The notes: generated by a model not told the origin, from the sequence alone. A stretch of 55,195 nucleotides of DNA from Rhizobium sp. CF122 (GCF_000282035.1 NZ_AKKA01000074.1:1-55195), one strand, 5' to 3'; counted from the first letter of the stretch, positions 18,170-26,754 are shown. Program-made: numbers and translations.

Positions 18170-21048
18170 CACTGCGCGGGCTCCAGCTTGCTCACAATCC
18201 GGCGGCTCTGGCGTGCCTGCTCGTCGTAGTCGCGCTGCCAGTCGGTCGGGCCGTTGGAGGGCGAGACCTGGACCGCCGTCACCTTGTATTCCGGGCAGTT
18301 CGTCGCCCAGTCGGAGAAGTCTGTGGTGATGACGTTCGCCTGCGTATCCGGATGGTGGAAGGTCGTGTAGACGACGCCGGGCGCGACGCGGTCGGTGATC
18401 AGGGCACGCAGCGTCGTGTCGCCCGAGCGGCTCGTCAGCTTCACCCAATCGCCATCGCGAATACCGCGCTGTTCGGCGTCGTGCGCATGGATCTCCAGGC
18501 GGTCCTCGGGATGCCAGACGACGTTATCCGTGCGGCGCGTCTGTGCGCCGACATTGTACTGGCTAAGGATGCGCCCGGTGGTCAGCAGCAGCGGGAAGCG
18601 CGGCCCGGTCCTCTCGTCGGTCGCAACATATTCGGTGCGGATGAACTTGCCCTTGCCGCGGACAAACCCGTCGACATGCATGATCGGCGAGCCTTCTGGA
18701 TGCGCCTCATTGCAGGGCCACTGCACGGAGCCCATCTTGTCGAGATAGTCATAGGAGACAAGCGCGAAGCTCGGCGTCGTCGCGGCAATCTCGTCCATGA
18801 TCTCGGAGGGATGCGCGTAGTTCCAGGCAAGGCCCATGGCCTGCGCCATCTTCTGCGTCACCTCCCAATCGGCATAGCCGTTGCGGGGGCTCATGACCTT
18901 GCGAACGCGATTGATGCGGCGCTCGGCATTGGTGAAGGTGCCGTCCTTCTCGAGGAAGCTGGAACCGGGCAGGAAGACATGCGCGTAGTTCGCCGTCTCG
19001 TTCAGGAAGAGGTCATGAACGACGACGCATTCCATGGCAGCGAGGCCCGCGGCGACGTGCTTTGTGTCGGGGTCGGACTGCAGGATATCCTCACCCTGGA
19101 CGTAGAGCCCCTTGAAGGTGCCATCGACCGCAGCATCAAGCATGTTCGGGATGCGCAGACCCGGCTCATTGCTGATCTTGACACCCCAGAGCTTCTCAAA
19201 GATATCGCGTGTCGCGTCGTCGGAGATGTGGCGATAGCCAGGCAGTTCATGCGGGAACGAGCCCATGTCGCACGAACCCTGCACATTGTTCTGGCCGCGC
19301 AGCGGGTTCACGCCGACACCGGGACGGCCGATATTGCCGGTGACCATGGCGAGGTTGGCGATCGCCATGACCGTCGTCGAGCCTTGGCTATGTTCGGTGA
19401 CGCCGAGACCGTAATAGATCGCGCCATTGCCGCCGGTGGCATAGAGACGCGCCGCACCGCGCACCAGATCGGCTGGAACGCCGGTGAACTTCTGCGATGC
19501 TTCCGGGCTATGATGCGGCTCGGCGACGAAGCTTGCCCAGTCCTCGAATTCGGACCAGTCACAACGCTCGCGGATAAAGGCTTCGTTGAACAGCCCCTCG
19601 GTCACGATCACATGCGCAAGCGACGTCAGGATCGCGACGTTCGTGCCGGGCTTCAGCGGCAGGTGATAGGATGCCTCGACATGCGGCGAGCGCACGATAT
19701 CGGTGCGGCGCGGATCGATGACGATGAGCTTGGCGCCTTGCCGCAACCGCTTCTTCAAGCGCGAGGCGAATACCGGATGCCCGTCGGTCGGATTGGCGCC
19801 GATAATGACGACGACATCGCTCTTGTCGACGCTGTCGAAATTCTGCGTGCCCGCCGACGTGCCGAACGCCTGGCCGAGGCCATAGCCGGTCGGCGAATGG
19901 CAGACACGGGCGCAGGTATCGACATTGTTGTTGCGGAAACCGGCGCGCACCAGCTTCTGCACCAAATAGGTTTCTTCGTTCGTGCAGCGAGACGATGTGA
20001 TGCCTCCGACAGAATCGCGGCCATACTGATACTGGATGCGGCGGAACTCCGACGCGACATGCGCGAAGGCCTCGTCCCAAGTCACTTCGCGCCAGGGATC
20101 GGTAATCTTCTCGCGGATCATCGGATTGAGAATGCGGTCCTTGTGGCTGGAATAGCCGTAGGCGAAGCGGCCCTTGACGCAGGAATGGCCGCGGTTCGCC
20201 TGCCCATCCTTCCAGGGCACCATCCGCACCAGCTCTTCGCCGCGCATCTCCGCCTTGAAGGAACAGCCGACGCCGCAATAGGCGCAGGTCGTGACGACGG
20301 AGTGTTCCGGCTGGCCGATCTCGATCACCGACTTCTCGATCAGGGTCGCCGTCGGGCAGGCCTGGACGCAGGCGCCGCACGAAACACACTCAGAGGATAC
20401 AAAGTCCTCGTGCATGCCGGCCGAAACACGCGAATCGAAGCCGCGGCCTTCGATGGTCAGCGCAAAGGTGCCCTGCACTTCCTCGCAGGCGCGGACGCAG
20501 CGCGAGCAGACGATGCACTTTGCCGGATCGAAAGTGAAATAGGGGTTGGACTCGTCCTTCGGCGCCCATTTGAGGTTGAGATCGCCGTTGTTGCGCGCCT
20601 TGACGTGATTGTCGCCATCATAGCCATAGCGCACGTCCCGCAGACCGACCGCACCCGCCATGTCCTGCAACTCGCAATCGCCATTGGCCGCACAGGTCAA
20701 ACAGTCGAGCGGATGATCGGAGATGTAAAGCTCCATCACCCCGCGGCGGACATCCTTCAGTCGGCTGGTTTGCGTCGAGACCACCATATCAGGCGCAACC
20801 GGCGTCGTGCAGGAGGCCGGCATGCCGGCGCGCCCCTGCACTTCCACCAGACAAAGCCGGCAGGAGCCGAAGGCTTCCATCATATCGGTGGCGCAGAGCT
20901 TCGGAATCTCGATGCCGGCATCCATCGAGGCGCGCATGATGGACGTCCCCTCGGGCACCGTCACTTGGTTGCCGTCGATGGTGAGCGTCACCATGGTTTC
21001 GGAGGTCGAGGCCGGCGTGCCGTAGTCGGTTTCGTGGACGAGAGGCAT
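18169..21048 (-). CDS. fdsA: NAD+-dependent formate dehydrogenase, molybdenum catalytic subunit alpha
   Basis: This 959-residue subunit oxidises formate to CO2. An N-terminal [2Fe-2S] ferredoxin domain (about 20-100, with CRLCLVEV) and a His/Cys cluster region come first. Two 4Fe-4S ferredoxin motifs follow (CIVCSRCVRACEE and CVSCGACVQACP). The CAYCGVGCSF cluster near 250 opens the molybdopterin domain. The Mo-ligand cysteine is in CARVCHSPTGYG, followed by histidine as in other formate dehydrogenases. The C-terminal cofactor-binding domain contains GRILSQYNVGAQTRR. Four bases separate it from fdsB. It acts in the cytoplasm and feeds NADH to respiration or CO2 fixation. Confidence 0.95.
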   Translation of the reverse strand: MPLVHETDYGTPASTSETMVTLTIDGNQVTVPEGTSIMRASMDAGIEIPKLCATDMMEAFGSCRLCLVEVQGRAGMPASCTTPVAPDMVVSTQTSRLKDVRRGVMELYISDHPLDCLTCAANGDCELQDMAGAVGLRDVRYGYDGDNHVKARNNGDLNLKWAPKDESNPYFTFDPAKCIVCSRCVRACEEVQGTFALTIEGRGFDSRVSAGMHEDFVSSECVSCGACVQACPTATLIEKSVIEIGQPEHSVVTTCAYCGVGCSFKAEMRGEELVRMVPWKDGQANRGHSCVKGRFAYGYSSHKDRILNPMIREKITDPWREVTWDEAFAHVASEFRRIQYQYGRDSVGGITSSRCTNEETYLVQKLVRAGFRNNNVDTCARVCHSPTGYGLGQAFGTSAGTQNFDSVDKSDVVVIIGANPTDGHPVFASRLKKRLRQGAKLIVIDPRRTDIVRSPHVEASYHLPLKPGTNVAILTSLAHVIVTEGLFNEAFIRERCDWSEFEDWASFVAEPHHSPEASQKFTGVPADLVRGAARLYATGGNGAIYYGLGVTEHSQGSTTVMAIANLAMVTGNIGRPGVGVNPLRGQNNVQGSCDMGSFPHELPGYRHISDDATRDIFEKLWGVKISNEPGLRIPNMLDAAVDGTFKGLYVQGEDILQSDPDTKHVAAGLAAMECVVVHDLFLNETANYAHVFLPGSSFLEKDGTFTNAERRINRVRKVMSPRNGYADWEVTQKMAQAMGLAWNYAHPSEIMDEIAATTPSFALVSYDYLDKMGSVQWPCNEAHPEGSPIMHVDGFVRGKGKFIRTEYVATDERTGPRFPLLLTTGRILSQYNVGAQTRRTDNVVWHPEDRLEIHAHDAEQRGIRDGDWVKLTSRSGDTTLRALITDRVAPGVVYTTFHHPDTQANVITTDFSDWATNCPEYKVTAVQVSPSNGPTDWQRDYDEQARQSRRIVSKLEPAQ

Positions 21049-21052
21049 AGTC

Positions 21053-22609
21053 TTACTCCGCCGCTTCGATGAGAGGTGTGGGAACGAAGTCTTCCGGGAA
21101 ATGTGTCATGGCGCTCATGACGGGATAGGGCGTAAAGCCCCCGAGCGCGCAGAGCGACCCGAACTTCATGGTGTTACAGAGATCGGCGAGCAGTTCCCGG
21201 TTCTTTTCCGGCTCGATGCCACGCGCGATCTTGTCCGCCGTCTCGACGCCACGCGTCGAGCCGATCCGGCAGGGCGTGCACTTGCCGCAGCTTTCGACGG
21301 CGCAGAACTCCATCGCGAACCGCGCCTGTTTCAGCATGTCGGCCGTATCGTCGAAGACGACGATACCGGCATGGCCGATCAATCCATCCTTGGCCGCGAA
21401 AGCTTCATAGTCGAATGGCGTGTCGAACAACGAGTGTGGGAAATATGCGCCGAGCGGACCGCCGACCTGGACCGCCTTCACCGGCCGTCCGGATGCGGTT
21501 CCGCCTGCGATGGCATCGACCAATTCGCCAAGCGAGATGCCGAAGGCTGTCTCGAAGAGACCGCCATGCTTCACATTGCCGGCGATCTGGATTGGGATGG
21601 TCCCGCGCGACCGCCCCATGCCGAAATCGCGATAATAGGCCGATCCCTTGTCCATGATCACGGGCACGGATGCGAGCGAAATGACGTTGTTGATGACGGT
21701 CGGGCAGTCGAAAAGACCCTTGTGGGCCGGCAGCGGAGGCTTGGCCCGCACGATGCCGCGCTTGCCTTCGAGGCTGTTCAGAAGCGCTGTTTCCTCGCCG
21801 CAGACATAGGCGCCGGCGCCGGTGCGGACTTCCATATCGAAGGCCTTGCCGGAGCCGAGCACGGAGGTGCCGAGAATTCCGGCGCTGCGGGCAATGTCGA
21901 TTGCCCGGCTCATCGCCGCAATCGCATGCGGATATTCCGAGCGGGTGTAGACGAAGCCCTTGGTCGCGCCGGTCGCAAGGCCTGCGATTGCCATGCCTTC
22001 GATCAGCACGAAGGGGTCGCCTTCCATGATCATCCGGTCGGCGAAAGTGCCGCTGTCGCCTTCGTCGGCGTTGCAGACGATATATTTACGCTCGCCCGGA
22101 GCATCGAGAACCGTCTTCCACTTGATGCCTGTCGGGAAACCCGCACCGCCGCGCCCGCGCAAGCCGGAATCGGTGACCTGCTTGACGATGTCGGCGGGCA
22201 ACATCGAAATCGCCCGGCGCAGGCCGGCAAGGCCGCCATGGGCTTCATAGTCATCCAGAGAAAGGGGATCGGTGATGCCGCAGCGTGCGAAGGTAAGGCG
22301 CGTCTGACGCTTGAGGAATGGCAACTCCTCCACCTCGCCAAGACAGAGGGGGTGGTCGCCGCCGGCGATCAATCCGGCACCGAAGAGCGAAGCGACGTCC
22401 TTCGCCTTGATCGGCCCGTAGCCAATCCGTTTGCCGGCGACTTCGACTTCAATCAGCGGCTCCAGCCAGTGCATGCCGCGTGAGCCGTTGCGGACGATCT
22501 TCGCGTCGAGACCGCGAGCGGCAATCTCCTCGGAGATTGCCCTGGCAACGCGCTCGGCACCCAGTGCCAGCGCGGCAGCATCACGGGGAACATAGATTCG
22601 GACGGTCAT
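21053..22609 (-). CDS. fdsB: NAD+-dependent formate dehydrogenase, FMN/NAD-binding subunit beta
   Basis: This 518-residue NuoF-like subunit reduces NAD+ with electrons from FdsA. An N-terminal thioredoxin-like domain (about 1-110) is fused to the NuoF core. That core has the NAD/FMN motif GLRGRGGAGFPTG (about 168-180), CNADEGDSGTFADR and GAGAYVCGEETALL. The C-terminal 4Fe-4S motif is ESCGKCTPCRIG. The N-terminal extension is typical of FdsB compared with NuoF. Its start overlaps the fdsG stop by four bases (ATGA). Confidence 0.95.
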   Translation of the reverse strand: MTVRIYVPRDAAALALGAERVARAISEEIAARGLDAKIVRNGSRGMHWLEPLIEVEVAGKRIGYGPIKAKDVASLFGAGLIAGGDHPLCLGEVEELPFLKRQTRLTFARCGITDPLSLDDYEAHGGLAGLRRAISMLPADIVKQVTDSGLRGRGGAGFPTGIKWKTVLDAPGERKYIVCNADEGDSGTFADRMIMEGDPFVLIEGMAIAGLATGATKGFVYTRSEYPHAIAAMSRAIDIARSAGILGTSVLGSGKAFDMEVRTGAGAYVCGEETALLNSLEGKRGIVRAKPPLPAHKGLFDCPTVINNVISLASVPVIMDKGSAYYRDFGMGRSRGTIPIQIAGNVKHGGLFETAFGISLGELVDAIAGGTASGRPVKAVQVGGPLGAYFPHSLFDTPFDYEAFAAKDGLIGHAGIVVFDDTADMLKQARFAMEFCAVESCGKCTPCRIGSTRGVETADKIARGIEPEKNRELLADLCNTMKFGSLCALGGFTPYPVMSAMTHFPEDFVPTPLIEAAE

Positions 22610-23085
22610 CGACGTGCCTCCGAAATCAGCGCCTCGAGATCGGCGACATCCACCCGACCATGTACTTCACCGTCCATCATGGCGGACGGCGAGCACGAAC
22701 AGAGCCCGAGACAGAAGACAGGTTCGAGGGTGATCGCTCCGTCCGGCGTCGTGGCGTGCCAGTCGATGCCAAGCAGCGCCTTGACGCGGTCGGCCAGTGC
22801 ATCGCCGCCCATCGATTGGCAGGCCTCGGCGCGACAGAGTTTCAGCACATGCCGGCCAGCGGGATGATCGCGATAGTCGTGATAGAAGGTGACGACGCCG
22901 TGCACCTCTGCGCGCGAAAGATTGAGCTCCTTCGCAATGACTGGCAGCGCCTCTTGCGGCACATAGCCGAATTCATCCTGGATCTCATGGAGGATCGGCA
23001 GCAGCGGGCCTTCGAGATGCTTAAGCTGATCGATGATCGCGGTGGCACGTGTTGCGATATCGCCCTTGGCGACATGAATATTCAT
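22606..23085 (-). CDS. fdsG: NAD+-dependent formate dehydrogenase subunit gamma
   Basis: This 159-residue NuoE-like subunit carries a [2Fe-2S] cluster. The ligand pattern is CRAEACQSMG in the middle and CLGLCSCSPS toward the C-terminus. It pairs with FdsB in electron transfer to NAD+. The ATG at 23085 follows GGGAGAG; an ATG at 23109 is open but lacks a site. It is the first gene of fdsG-fdsB-fdsA-fdhD-fdsD, with about 170 bases of regulatory DNA upstream. Confidence 0.94.
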   Translation of the reverse strand: MNIHVAKGDIATRATAIIDQLKHLEGPLLPILHEIQDEFGYVPQEALPVIAKELNLSRAEVHGVVTFYHDYRDHPAGRHVLKLCRAEACQSMGGDALADRVKALLGIDWHATTPDGAITLEPVFCLGLCSCSPSAMMDGEVHGRVDVADLEALISEARR

Positions 23086-23193
23086 CAGCAGCTCTCCCAC
23101 GGCCTGCAAGTTACACGTCGCGGCCTAGGCAGGCGGATTTTCTTCAGAACCCTGTGGCCGACAGAACCGCTCGCGTTCGTTCATTATAGAACT

Positions 23194-23199
23194 TTCTCA
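23194..23199 (-). promoter_or_regulatory. Candidate -10 element of the fds operon
   Basis: A perfect TATAAT is read on the minus strand. The hexamer 17 bases upstream (TTCGTC) is a poor -35, which fits an activator-dependent promoter. The predicted start near 23187 would give a leader of about 100 bases before fdsG. No experimental support is available. Confidence 0.5.
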
Positions 23200-23238
23200 G
23201 GGATGGACGAAGCGATCAATAACGCTGTTCCGTCAAAC

Positions 23239-23255
23239 GATAGAAAATTTCTATC
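23239..23255. promoter_or_regulatory. LysR-type operator (ATAG-N7-CTAT palindrome) upstream of fdsG
   Basis: GATAGAAA and TTTCTATC are perfect arms around a single base, giving ATAG-N7-CTAT and the T-N11-A core expected of LysR-family sites. It overlaps the stop codon of the LysR gene and is centred about 60 bases upstream of the predicted fds transcription start. That is the usual place of a LysR recognition site. Confidence 0.6.
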
Positions 23256-24147
23256 AAGATTCCGGCTCTTCAGCGAGAATCCGAGCCTCGTGCAGCAAGG
23301 CGGACACCAAGGGCGTGAACGGCTCGCGATGCGTCGCAACCAGACCAACAAGATGGTGCGCAAGCGGCTCGACAATCGGAATCATGCGTATTTCGGCAGG
23401 AAAGCCAAAGGATTTCGCGACATTGCGGGGCATGATGCTGGCCCAGCGTCCGGTTCGGACATGCGAGAACAACACGATCATCGAATTGGATTCGAGCGTC
23501 GGATGCGCCGTCATGCCGGCTTCGGCCAGGTGATGATTGATGATACGGCGGTTCTGCATGTCCGCCGTCAATAGACAAAGCCGAAGGTTACCCACTTCCT
23601 TCCAGGTGACGCTATCACGATCGGACAGAGGACTGCCAGCGGCCGTAATCAAATTGTAGTGCTCGGCATAGAGCGGCACGCTGGTCACGCGTCCAAGCGG
23701 CTCGTTTTCCAGGTAGGTGATGCCGGCGTCGATCTCGAGATTCTCCAGCATGCTGAGCACCTGCAGCGAGTTGCGCGAGACGATGGAAAAGGTCACATCA
23801 GGATGCCGCTCCTGAAATGGCGTCGTGATGCGCGGCAGCATGGCGAGCGCTGTCGGGATCACAGCGATCCTGATATGCCCCGACAGGCCCTTGCGGGCCG
23901 CCCGCATCTCTTCGCGCATCGTGCGGGCGTCGCCGACAATGCGGCGCGCCCATTCGAGCACGCGCTGACCCTCCGGCGTCAGCCCCTGGAAACGCGAGCC
24001 GCGCTGCACGAGCATGACGCCAAGTTGGTCTTCGAGCTGGCGAATGGCAGCCGACAGCGTTGGCTGCGAGATACCGCATTCCTCCGCGGCACGGCCGAAG
24101 TGCTTCTCATTGGCGAGCGCAATAAAGAATTCCAGCTTATCGATCAT
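23254..24147 (-). CDS. LysR-family regulator, probable activator of the formate dehydrogenase operon
   Basis: This 297-residue LysR-type regulator has an N-terminal winged helix-turn-helix (about 1-60, with HFGRAAEECGISQPTLSAAI). A linker helix and an effector-binding domain of two Rossmann-like lobes (about 90-290) follow. It lies directly upstream of and co-directional with fdsG, separated only by the region with the palindrome at 23239. LysR genes adjoin fds operons in several proteobacteria, so control of fds is a reasonable inference. Formate or a related metabolite would be the effector, but this cannot be seen in the sequence. Confidence 0.88.
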   Translation of the reverse strand: MIDKLEFFIALANEKHFGRAAEECGISQPTLSAAIRQLEDQLGVMLVQRGSRFQGLTPEGQRVLEWARRIVGDARTMREEMRAARKGLSGHIRIAVIPTALAMLPRITTPFQERHPDVTFSIVSRNSLQVLSMLENLEIDAGITYLENEPLGRVTSVPLYAEHYNLITAAGSPLSDRDSVTWKEVGNLRLCLLTADMQNRRIINHHLAEAGMTAHPTLESNSMIVLFSHVRTGRWASIMPRNVAKSFGFPAEIRMIPIVEPLAHHLVGLVATHREPFTPLVSALLHEARILAEEPES

Positions 24148-24217
24148 TCGGTTTCTCTGCCGAGCTGCGGCACGCCGCCATCTTCAAATCAGAGAGAGCA
24201 GTCGGCAAGGCCGATTG

Positions 24218-24559
24218 TCAATTGTCCTGTGCTCCTGGAAACATCGCGAACAGAAAATGCAGCAGCGTGGTCGTGTCCGGATGAGCAACGCTGTAATAGA
24301 TCATACGACCGTCACGACGGCTGAAAACGAGCCCGTCCAGTCTGAGGCGCGCCAACTGCTGCGAAACCATCGCCTGTTGAATGCCGAGGCTTTCCTCGAG
24401 CTGCCCCACCGTCTTTTCTCCCTCCGTCAGGAGGCAGAGAATAATCAGTCGCGTGTGATGGGAGAGCGCCTTGAGGAAGTCGCTCGCTTCCCGCGCCCTC
24501 GCAGAAAGCTTCTGCAGATCCCGATCGGCCATGCCCGCTTTCGGTGTATGCAAGCGCAT
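24218..24559 (-). CDS. ArsR/SmtB-family winged-helix repressor
   Basis: This 113-residue ArsR-type regulator has a typical core: a SDFLKALSHHTRLIILCLLTEGEKTVGQLEE segment, the recognition helix QQAMVSQQLARLRLDGLV, and a beta-wing SRRDGRMIYYSV. It resembles BigR/SqrR-type members, but the only cysteine is in the LCLL helix. The classic metal- or sulfide-sensing cysteine pair is therefore absent and the signal is unknown. The start could also be the ATG at 24532. A near-perfect palindrome 24 bases upstream is its likely own operator. No obvious target transporter is adjacent; the neighbours are lysR downstream and an SDR gene upstream. Confidence 0.87.
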   Translation of the reverse strand: MRLHTPKAGMADRDLQKLSARAREASDFLKALSHHTRLIILCLLTEGEKTVGQLEESLGIQQAMVSQQLARLRLDGLVFSRRDGRMIYYSVAHPDTTTLLHFLFAMFPGAQDN

Positions 24560-24582
24560 TCTTTATCTCTGGTTGCACAAAC

Positions 24583-24612
24583 AATATGTATGAAACGGAG
24601 TCATAACATATT
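24583..24612. promoter_or_regulatory. Imperfect palindrome upstream of the arsR-type gene, likely autoregulatory operator
   Basis: Left arm AATATGTATGA (24583-24593) and right arm TCATAACATATT (24601-24612) match with one unpaired base around a 7-nt spacer. The AT-rich inverted repeat, just upstream of the regulator's start, is the pattern of ArsR/SmtB operators. Confidence 0.5.
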
Positions 24613-24665
24613 CGCAGCAGCCAGCGGTTTGGATCTGTCAAAATGCCAAAAAAAGTCCCGGCAAC

Positions 24666-25436
24666 TCAGCAGATGAGTTGGCCACCATTGATCTCAAGCA
24701 CTTGGCCCGTGATGTAACCGGAAAGCGAAGGCGCCGAAAGGAAGAGGTATGCGGGCGCACAATCCTCGGAGGTGCCCAGTCGCTGCAGGGGAATGGTCTT
24801 GCGGGTCTGCTCTAGCTTATCTGGCGACGAGTACCGCTGGTGGAAGTCGGTTTCGATCGTTCCAGGCGACACGCAGTTCACGCGAATGCCGTCCGGCGCG
24901 AGCTCTTTTGCGAGCGCTTTGGAGTAGGTTGCGACAAATGCCTTTGACGCCGAATAGATAGCCGAGCCGGGGCTGCCGCCCGTCGACGCGGAAATGGAGA
25001 CCGTGTTGACGATTGCCGCATCCTGCGATGCTCTCAGTGCCGGAATGAGGGCGCGCGTTACCTCGACGACCGATGTCTGATTCAGCCGCACAATCGTCTG
25101 GTACTGCTCGTCGGTCAGATCGCCTGCCGGAAAGCGGCCGACCATGGTTCCGGCATTGTTGATAAGCACATGGACACGGTCAAAGGTTGCAAGGACCTTC
25201 TCGGCAAATCCGCTGGTGCCGCCCGGCGTTGAAAAATCGGCGGTCACGAGAAAGGCCCGGCGGTCTTCTTCCGCCGTCAGCAGGAAATCAGGCAAATCGC
25301 GCTCGGTGCTGCGACCGAGGTGCACCAATACCCTCGCCCCGCAGTCGAGAAACTGCCGCGCCACTTCCAGACCGATACCCCTCCCCCCACCGGTGACAAC
25401 CACGTTGCGGTTTTCGAACAGCTTGGGGTGAAACAT
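24666..25436 (-). CDS. Short-chain dehydrogenase/reductase, possibly SoxR-controlled
   Basis: This 256-residue classical SDR oxidoreductase has the NAD(P)-binding TGGGRGIGLEVA motif near residues 15-26 and NNAG near 95. The catalytic Ser is in NTVSISAST, YSASK carries the catalytic Tyr/Lys, and the C-terminus has GQVLEINGGQ. The ATG at 25436 follows GGAGGACTGG; an ATG 12 bases upstream lies inside that site and is less likely. It sits 69 bases downstream of soxR on the same strand, so it may be read from the SoxR-box promoter. Substrate unknown. Confidence 0.88.
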   Translation of the reverse strand: MFHPKLFENRNVVVTGGGRGIGLEVARQFLDCGARVLVHLGRSTERDLPDFLLTAEEDRRAFLVTADFSTPGGTSGFAEKVLATFDRVHVLINNAGTMVGRFPAGDLTDEQYQTIVRLNQTSVVEVTRALIPALRASQDAAIVNTVSISASTGGSPGSAIYSASKAFVATYSKALAKELAPDGIRVNCVSPGTIETDFHQRYSSPDKLEQTRKTIPLQRLGTSEDCAPAYLFLSAPSLSGYITGQVLEINGGQLIC

Positions 25437-25505
25437 CCAGTCCTCCACGGCGTGACCGAGCCGTATGCGGCTCTCGCATTGTTCTGATGCAGCGGGAAAC
25501 GTTGC

Positions 25506-25970
25506 CTAGTCGCAGGTTTCCAGCAGACGCGGACCCGGCCCATCTTTTGCCAGCCGATCATCAGGATTGCGCAGCGGGCAGCTTTCAACCGAGAGGCAAC
25601 CACAGCCGATGCAATCCGTCAACCGGTCGCGCAGGGCAATGAGGCGACTGATGCGCGTATCAAGATCCTCCTTCCAGACGGCCGACAGGCGCTGCCAGTC
25701 CGTAGCGGTCGGCGTGCGGCCCTGCGGCAGCGTATCGAAAGCAGCCTGGATCTCGACCAAGGGAATGCCGACGCGCTGCGCGACCTTGATGATGCCAAGA
25801 CGGCGGAGCACATCGCGGCCGAAGCGGCGTTGATTGCCGCGTGAACGGATGCTGGAAATGAGGCCTTTCGCTTCGTAGAAATGCAGCGCAGAAACGGCAA
25901 GCCCACTGCGGTCGGCGACTTCACCGACTGTCAGTAATTTCCTGAAGGGATTGGTGAAGCCTTCTTCCAT
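25506..25970 (-). CDS. soxR: Redox-sensitive transcriptional activator SoxR
   Basis: This 154-residue MerR-family regulator senses redox-active compounds through a [2Fe-2S] cluster. The N-terminal MerR helix-turn-helix (about 13-50, [24 protein letters not shown]) leads to a dimerisation helix. The cluster is bound by Cys120, Cys123, Cys125 and Cys131 in the hallmark [12 protein letters not shown]. No soxS is present in the window. In most non-enteric bacteria SoxR directly controls a few oxidoreductases and pumps. Its own promoter carries a SoxR box nine bases before the start codon, and an SDR gene follows downstream. Confidence 0.95.
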   Translation of the reverse strand: MEEGFTNPFRKLLTVGEVADRSGLAVSALHFYEAKGLISSIRSRGNQRRFGRDVLRRLGIIKVAQRVGIPLVEIQAAFDTLPQGRTPTATDWQRLSAVWKEDLDTRISRLIALRDRLTDCIGCGCLSVESCPLRNPDDRLAKDGPGPRLLETCD

Positions 25971-25978
25971 GGCGCGGA

Positions 25979-25996
25979 CCTCAAGTTTTCTTGAGG
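25979..25996. promoter_or_regulatory. SoxR box at the soxR promoter
   Basis: CCTCAAG-TTTT-CTTGAGG is a perfect 7-4-7 inverted repeat. Its arms are identical to those of the known SoxR operator of the E. coli soxS promoter (CCTCAAG-N4-CTTGAGG). It lies nine bases upstream of the soxR ATG, implying autoregulation and control of the soxR-SDR unit. Confidence 0.88.
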
Positions 25997-26061
25997 TAGT
26001 CTAGTCACGCACTTTACAGGCGTCCACTTGCCATTCTTTTTTCGCAACCACGGGAACAAAC

Positions 26062-26086
26062 AAAAAAGCGGCCCGAAAGGCCGCTT
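26062..26086 (-). terminator. Rho-independent terminator of the atp operon
   Basis: An 8-bp stem (AAGCGGCC / GGCCGCTT, arms 26066-26073 and 26079-26086) with a 5-nt loop is followed on the minus strand by a run of six T. It lies 25 bases after the atpC stop. Confidence 0.88.
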
Positions 26087-26110
26087 CAAATTACCGGAAT
26101 GTGGAGCCGA

Positions 26111-26518
26111 TCAATCCTGGGTGATCACACCCCGCAGGTGCGTCAGTTCCATGATGTAGTGTTCCAGACGCGATTTGTGCTCGTGATGCACGGCGTCTGC
26201 GATCTCTCTCTGTGCCGCTTCGATGCGAAGCGTCAGTTCGTCCTTCGAGAGATCCTGAACGATGACGGCGGACTCAGCCAACAGCGTGCAGCCGGTCGGC
26301 AGAATGTCGGCGAAGCCGCCAAAAACCACGTAGTCCTGCTTCGAGCCATTGGCCGAACGAACGCTGACGATACCCGGCTTGATGGTCGTCATCGCCGGGG
26401 CGTGGTTCGCCATAACGGTCATCTCGCCGTCGGTTGCCGGAATGACAACTTCGGTCACCATCTCCGAAAGGAGCAGGCGCTCGGGAGACACGAGTTCAAA
26501 ATTGAAATTGTCAGCCAT
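26111..26518 (-). CDS. atpC: F1 ATP synthase epsilon subunit
   Basis: This 135-residue epsilon subunit links the central stalk to the F0 ring and modulates ATPase activity. The N-terminal beta-sandwich is clear: FELVSPERLLLSEMVTEVVIPATDGEMTVMANHAP is the conserved block at about residues 5-40. A shorter C-terminal helical domain follows. It starts with one base shared with the stop of the preceding 78-residue ORF (TGATG), and GAGAAGG lies upstream. It is the last gene of the operon. Confidence 0.94.
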   Translation of the reverse strand: MADNFNFELVSPERLLLSEMVTEVVIPATDGEMTVMANHAPAMTTIKPGIVSVRSANGSKQDYVVFGGFADILPTGCTLLAESAVIVQDLSKDELTLRIEAAQREIADAVHHEHKSRLEHYIMELTHLRGVITQD

Positions 26519-26753
26519 CAGTGACTTACCTTCTCGGCGGCTTCTGTATCTTGCAAATTGGTCCCGCAGAACGGGCAGTGCACTATCGCCTGATCAAGAT
26601 ATCCAAGACCTTCCTCGGTCTGGATCAATCCCACCACCATCATCAGCTTGCCATCGTCCGATCTATAGATCGTCGGCGCTGCCGGAGCGGGAAGCTCTGC
26701 TGCGACTTCCCGAAGGGCGTCGCAGCAGAAGATCTCGTTGTGAGCCTCGCTCA

Positions 26754-26754
<1 letters not shown>
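26518..26754 (-). CDS. Small cysteine-rich protein (CPxCG) embedded between atpD and atpC
   Basis: This is a 78-residue protein with no recognised family. Its start shares one base with the atpD stop and its stop shares one base with the atpC start, so it is tightly coupled within the operon and must be translated if atpC is. It has a Cys-Cys pair at residues 10-11 and a CPFCGT knuckle at 60-65, suggesting a zinc- or iron-binding mini-domain. There is no signal peptide or membrane segment. Role unknown; an ATP synthase assembly or regulatory factor is one inference, a chance passenger another. Confidence 0.8.

Noticed and set aside
18352..21072. Very long plus-strand open frame (about 906 codons) opposite fdsA
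   Set aside because: It is the antisense shadow of a highly conserved coding gene in GC-rich DNA. It shows no recognisable domains and is rich in Arg, Ala, Gly and His as shadows usually are.
25458..25473. GAGCCG-TATG-CGGCTC stem-loop between soxR and the SDR gene
   Set aside because: Only 6 bp with no T-tract; not convincing as a terminator, so it does not argue against co-transcription.
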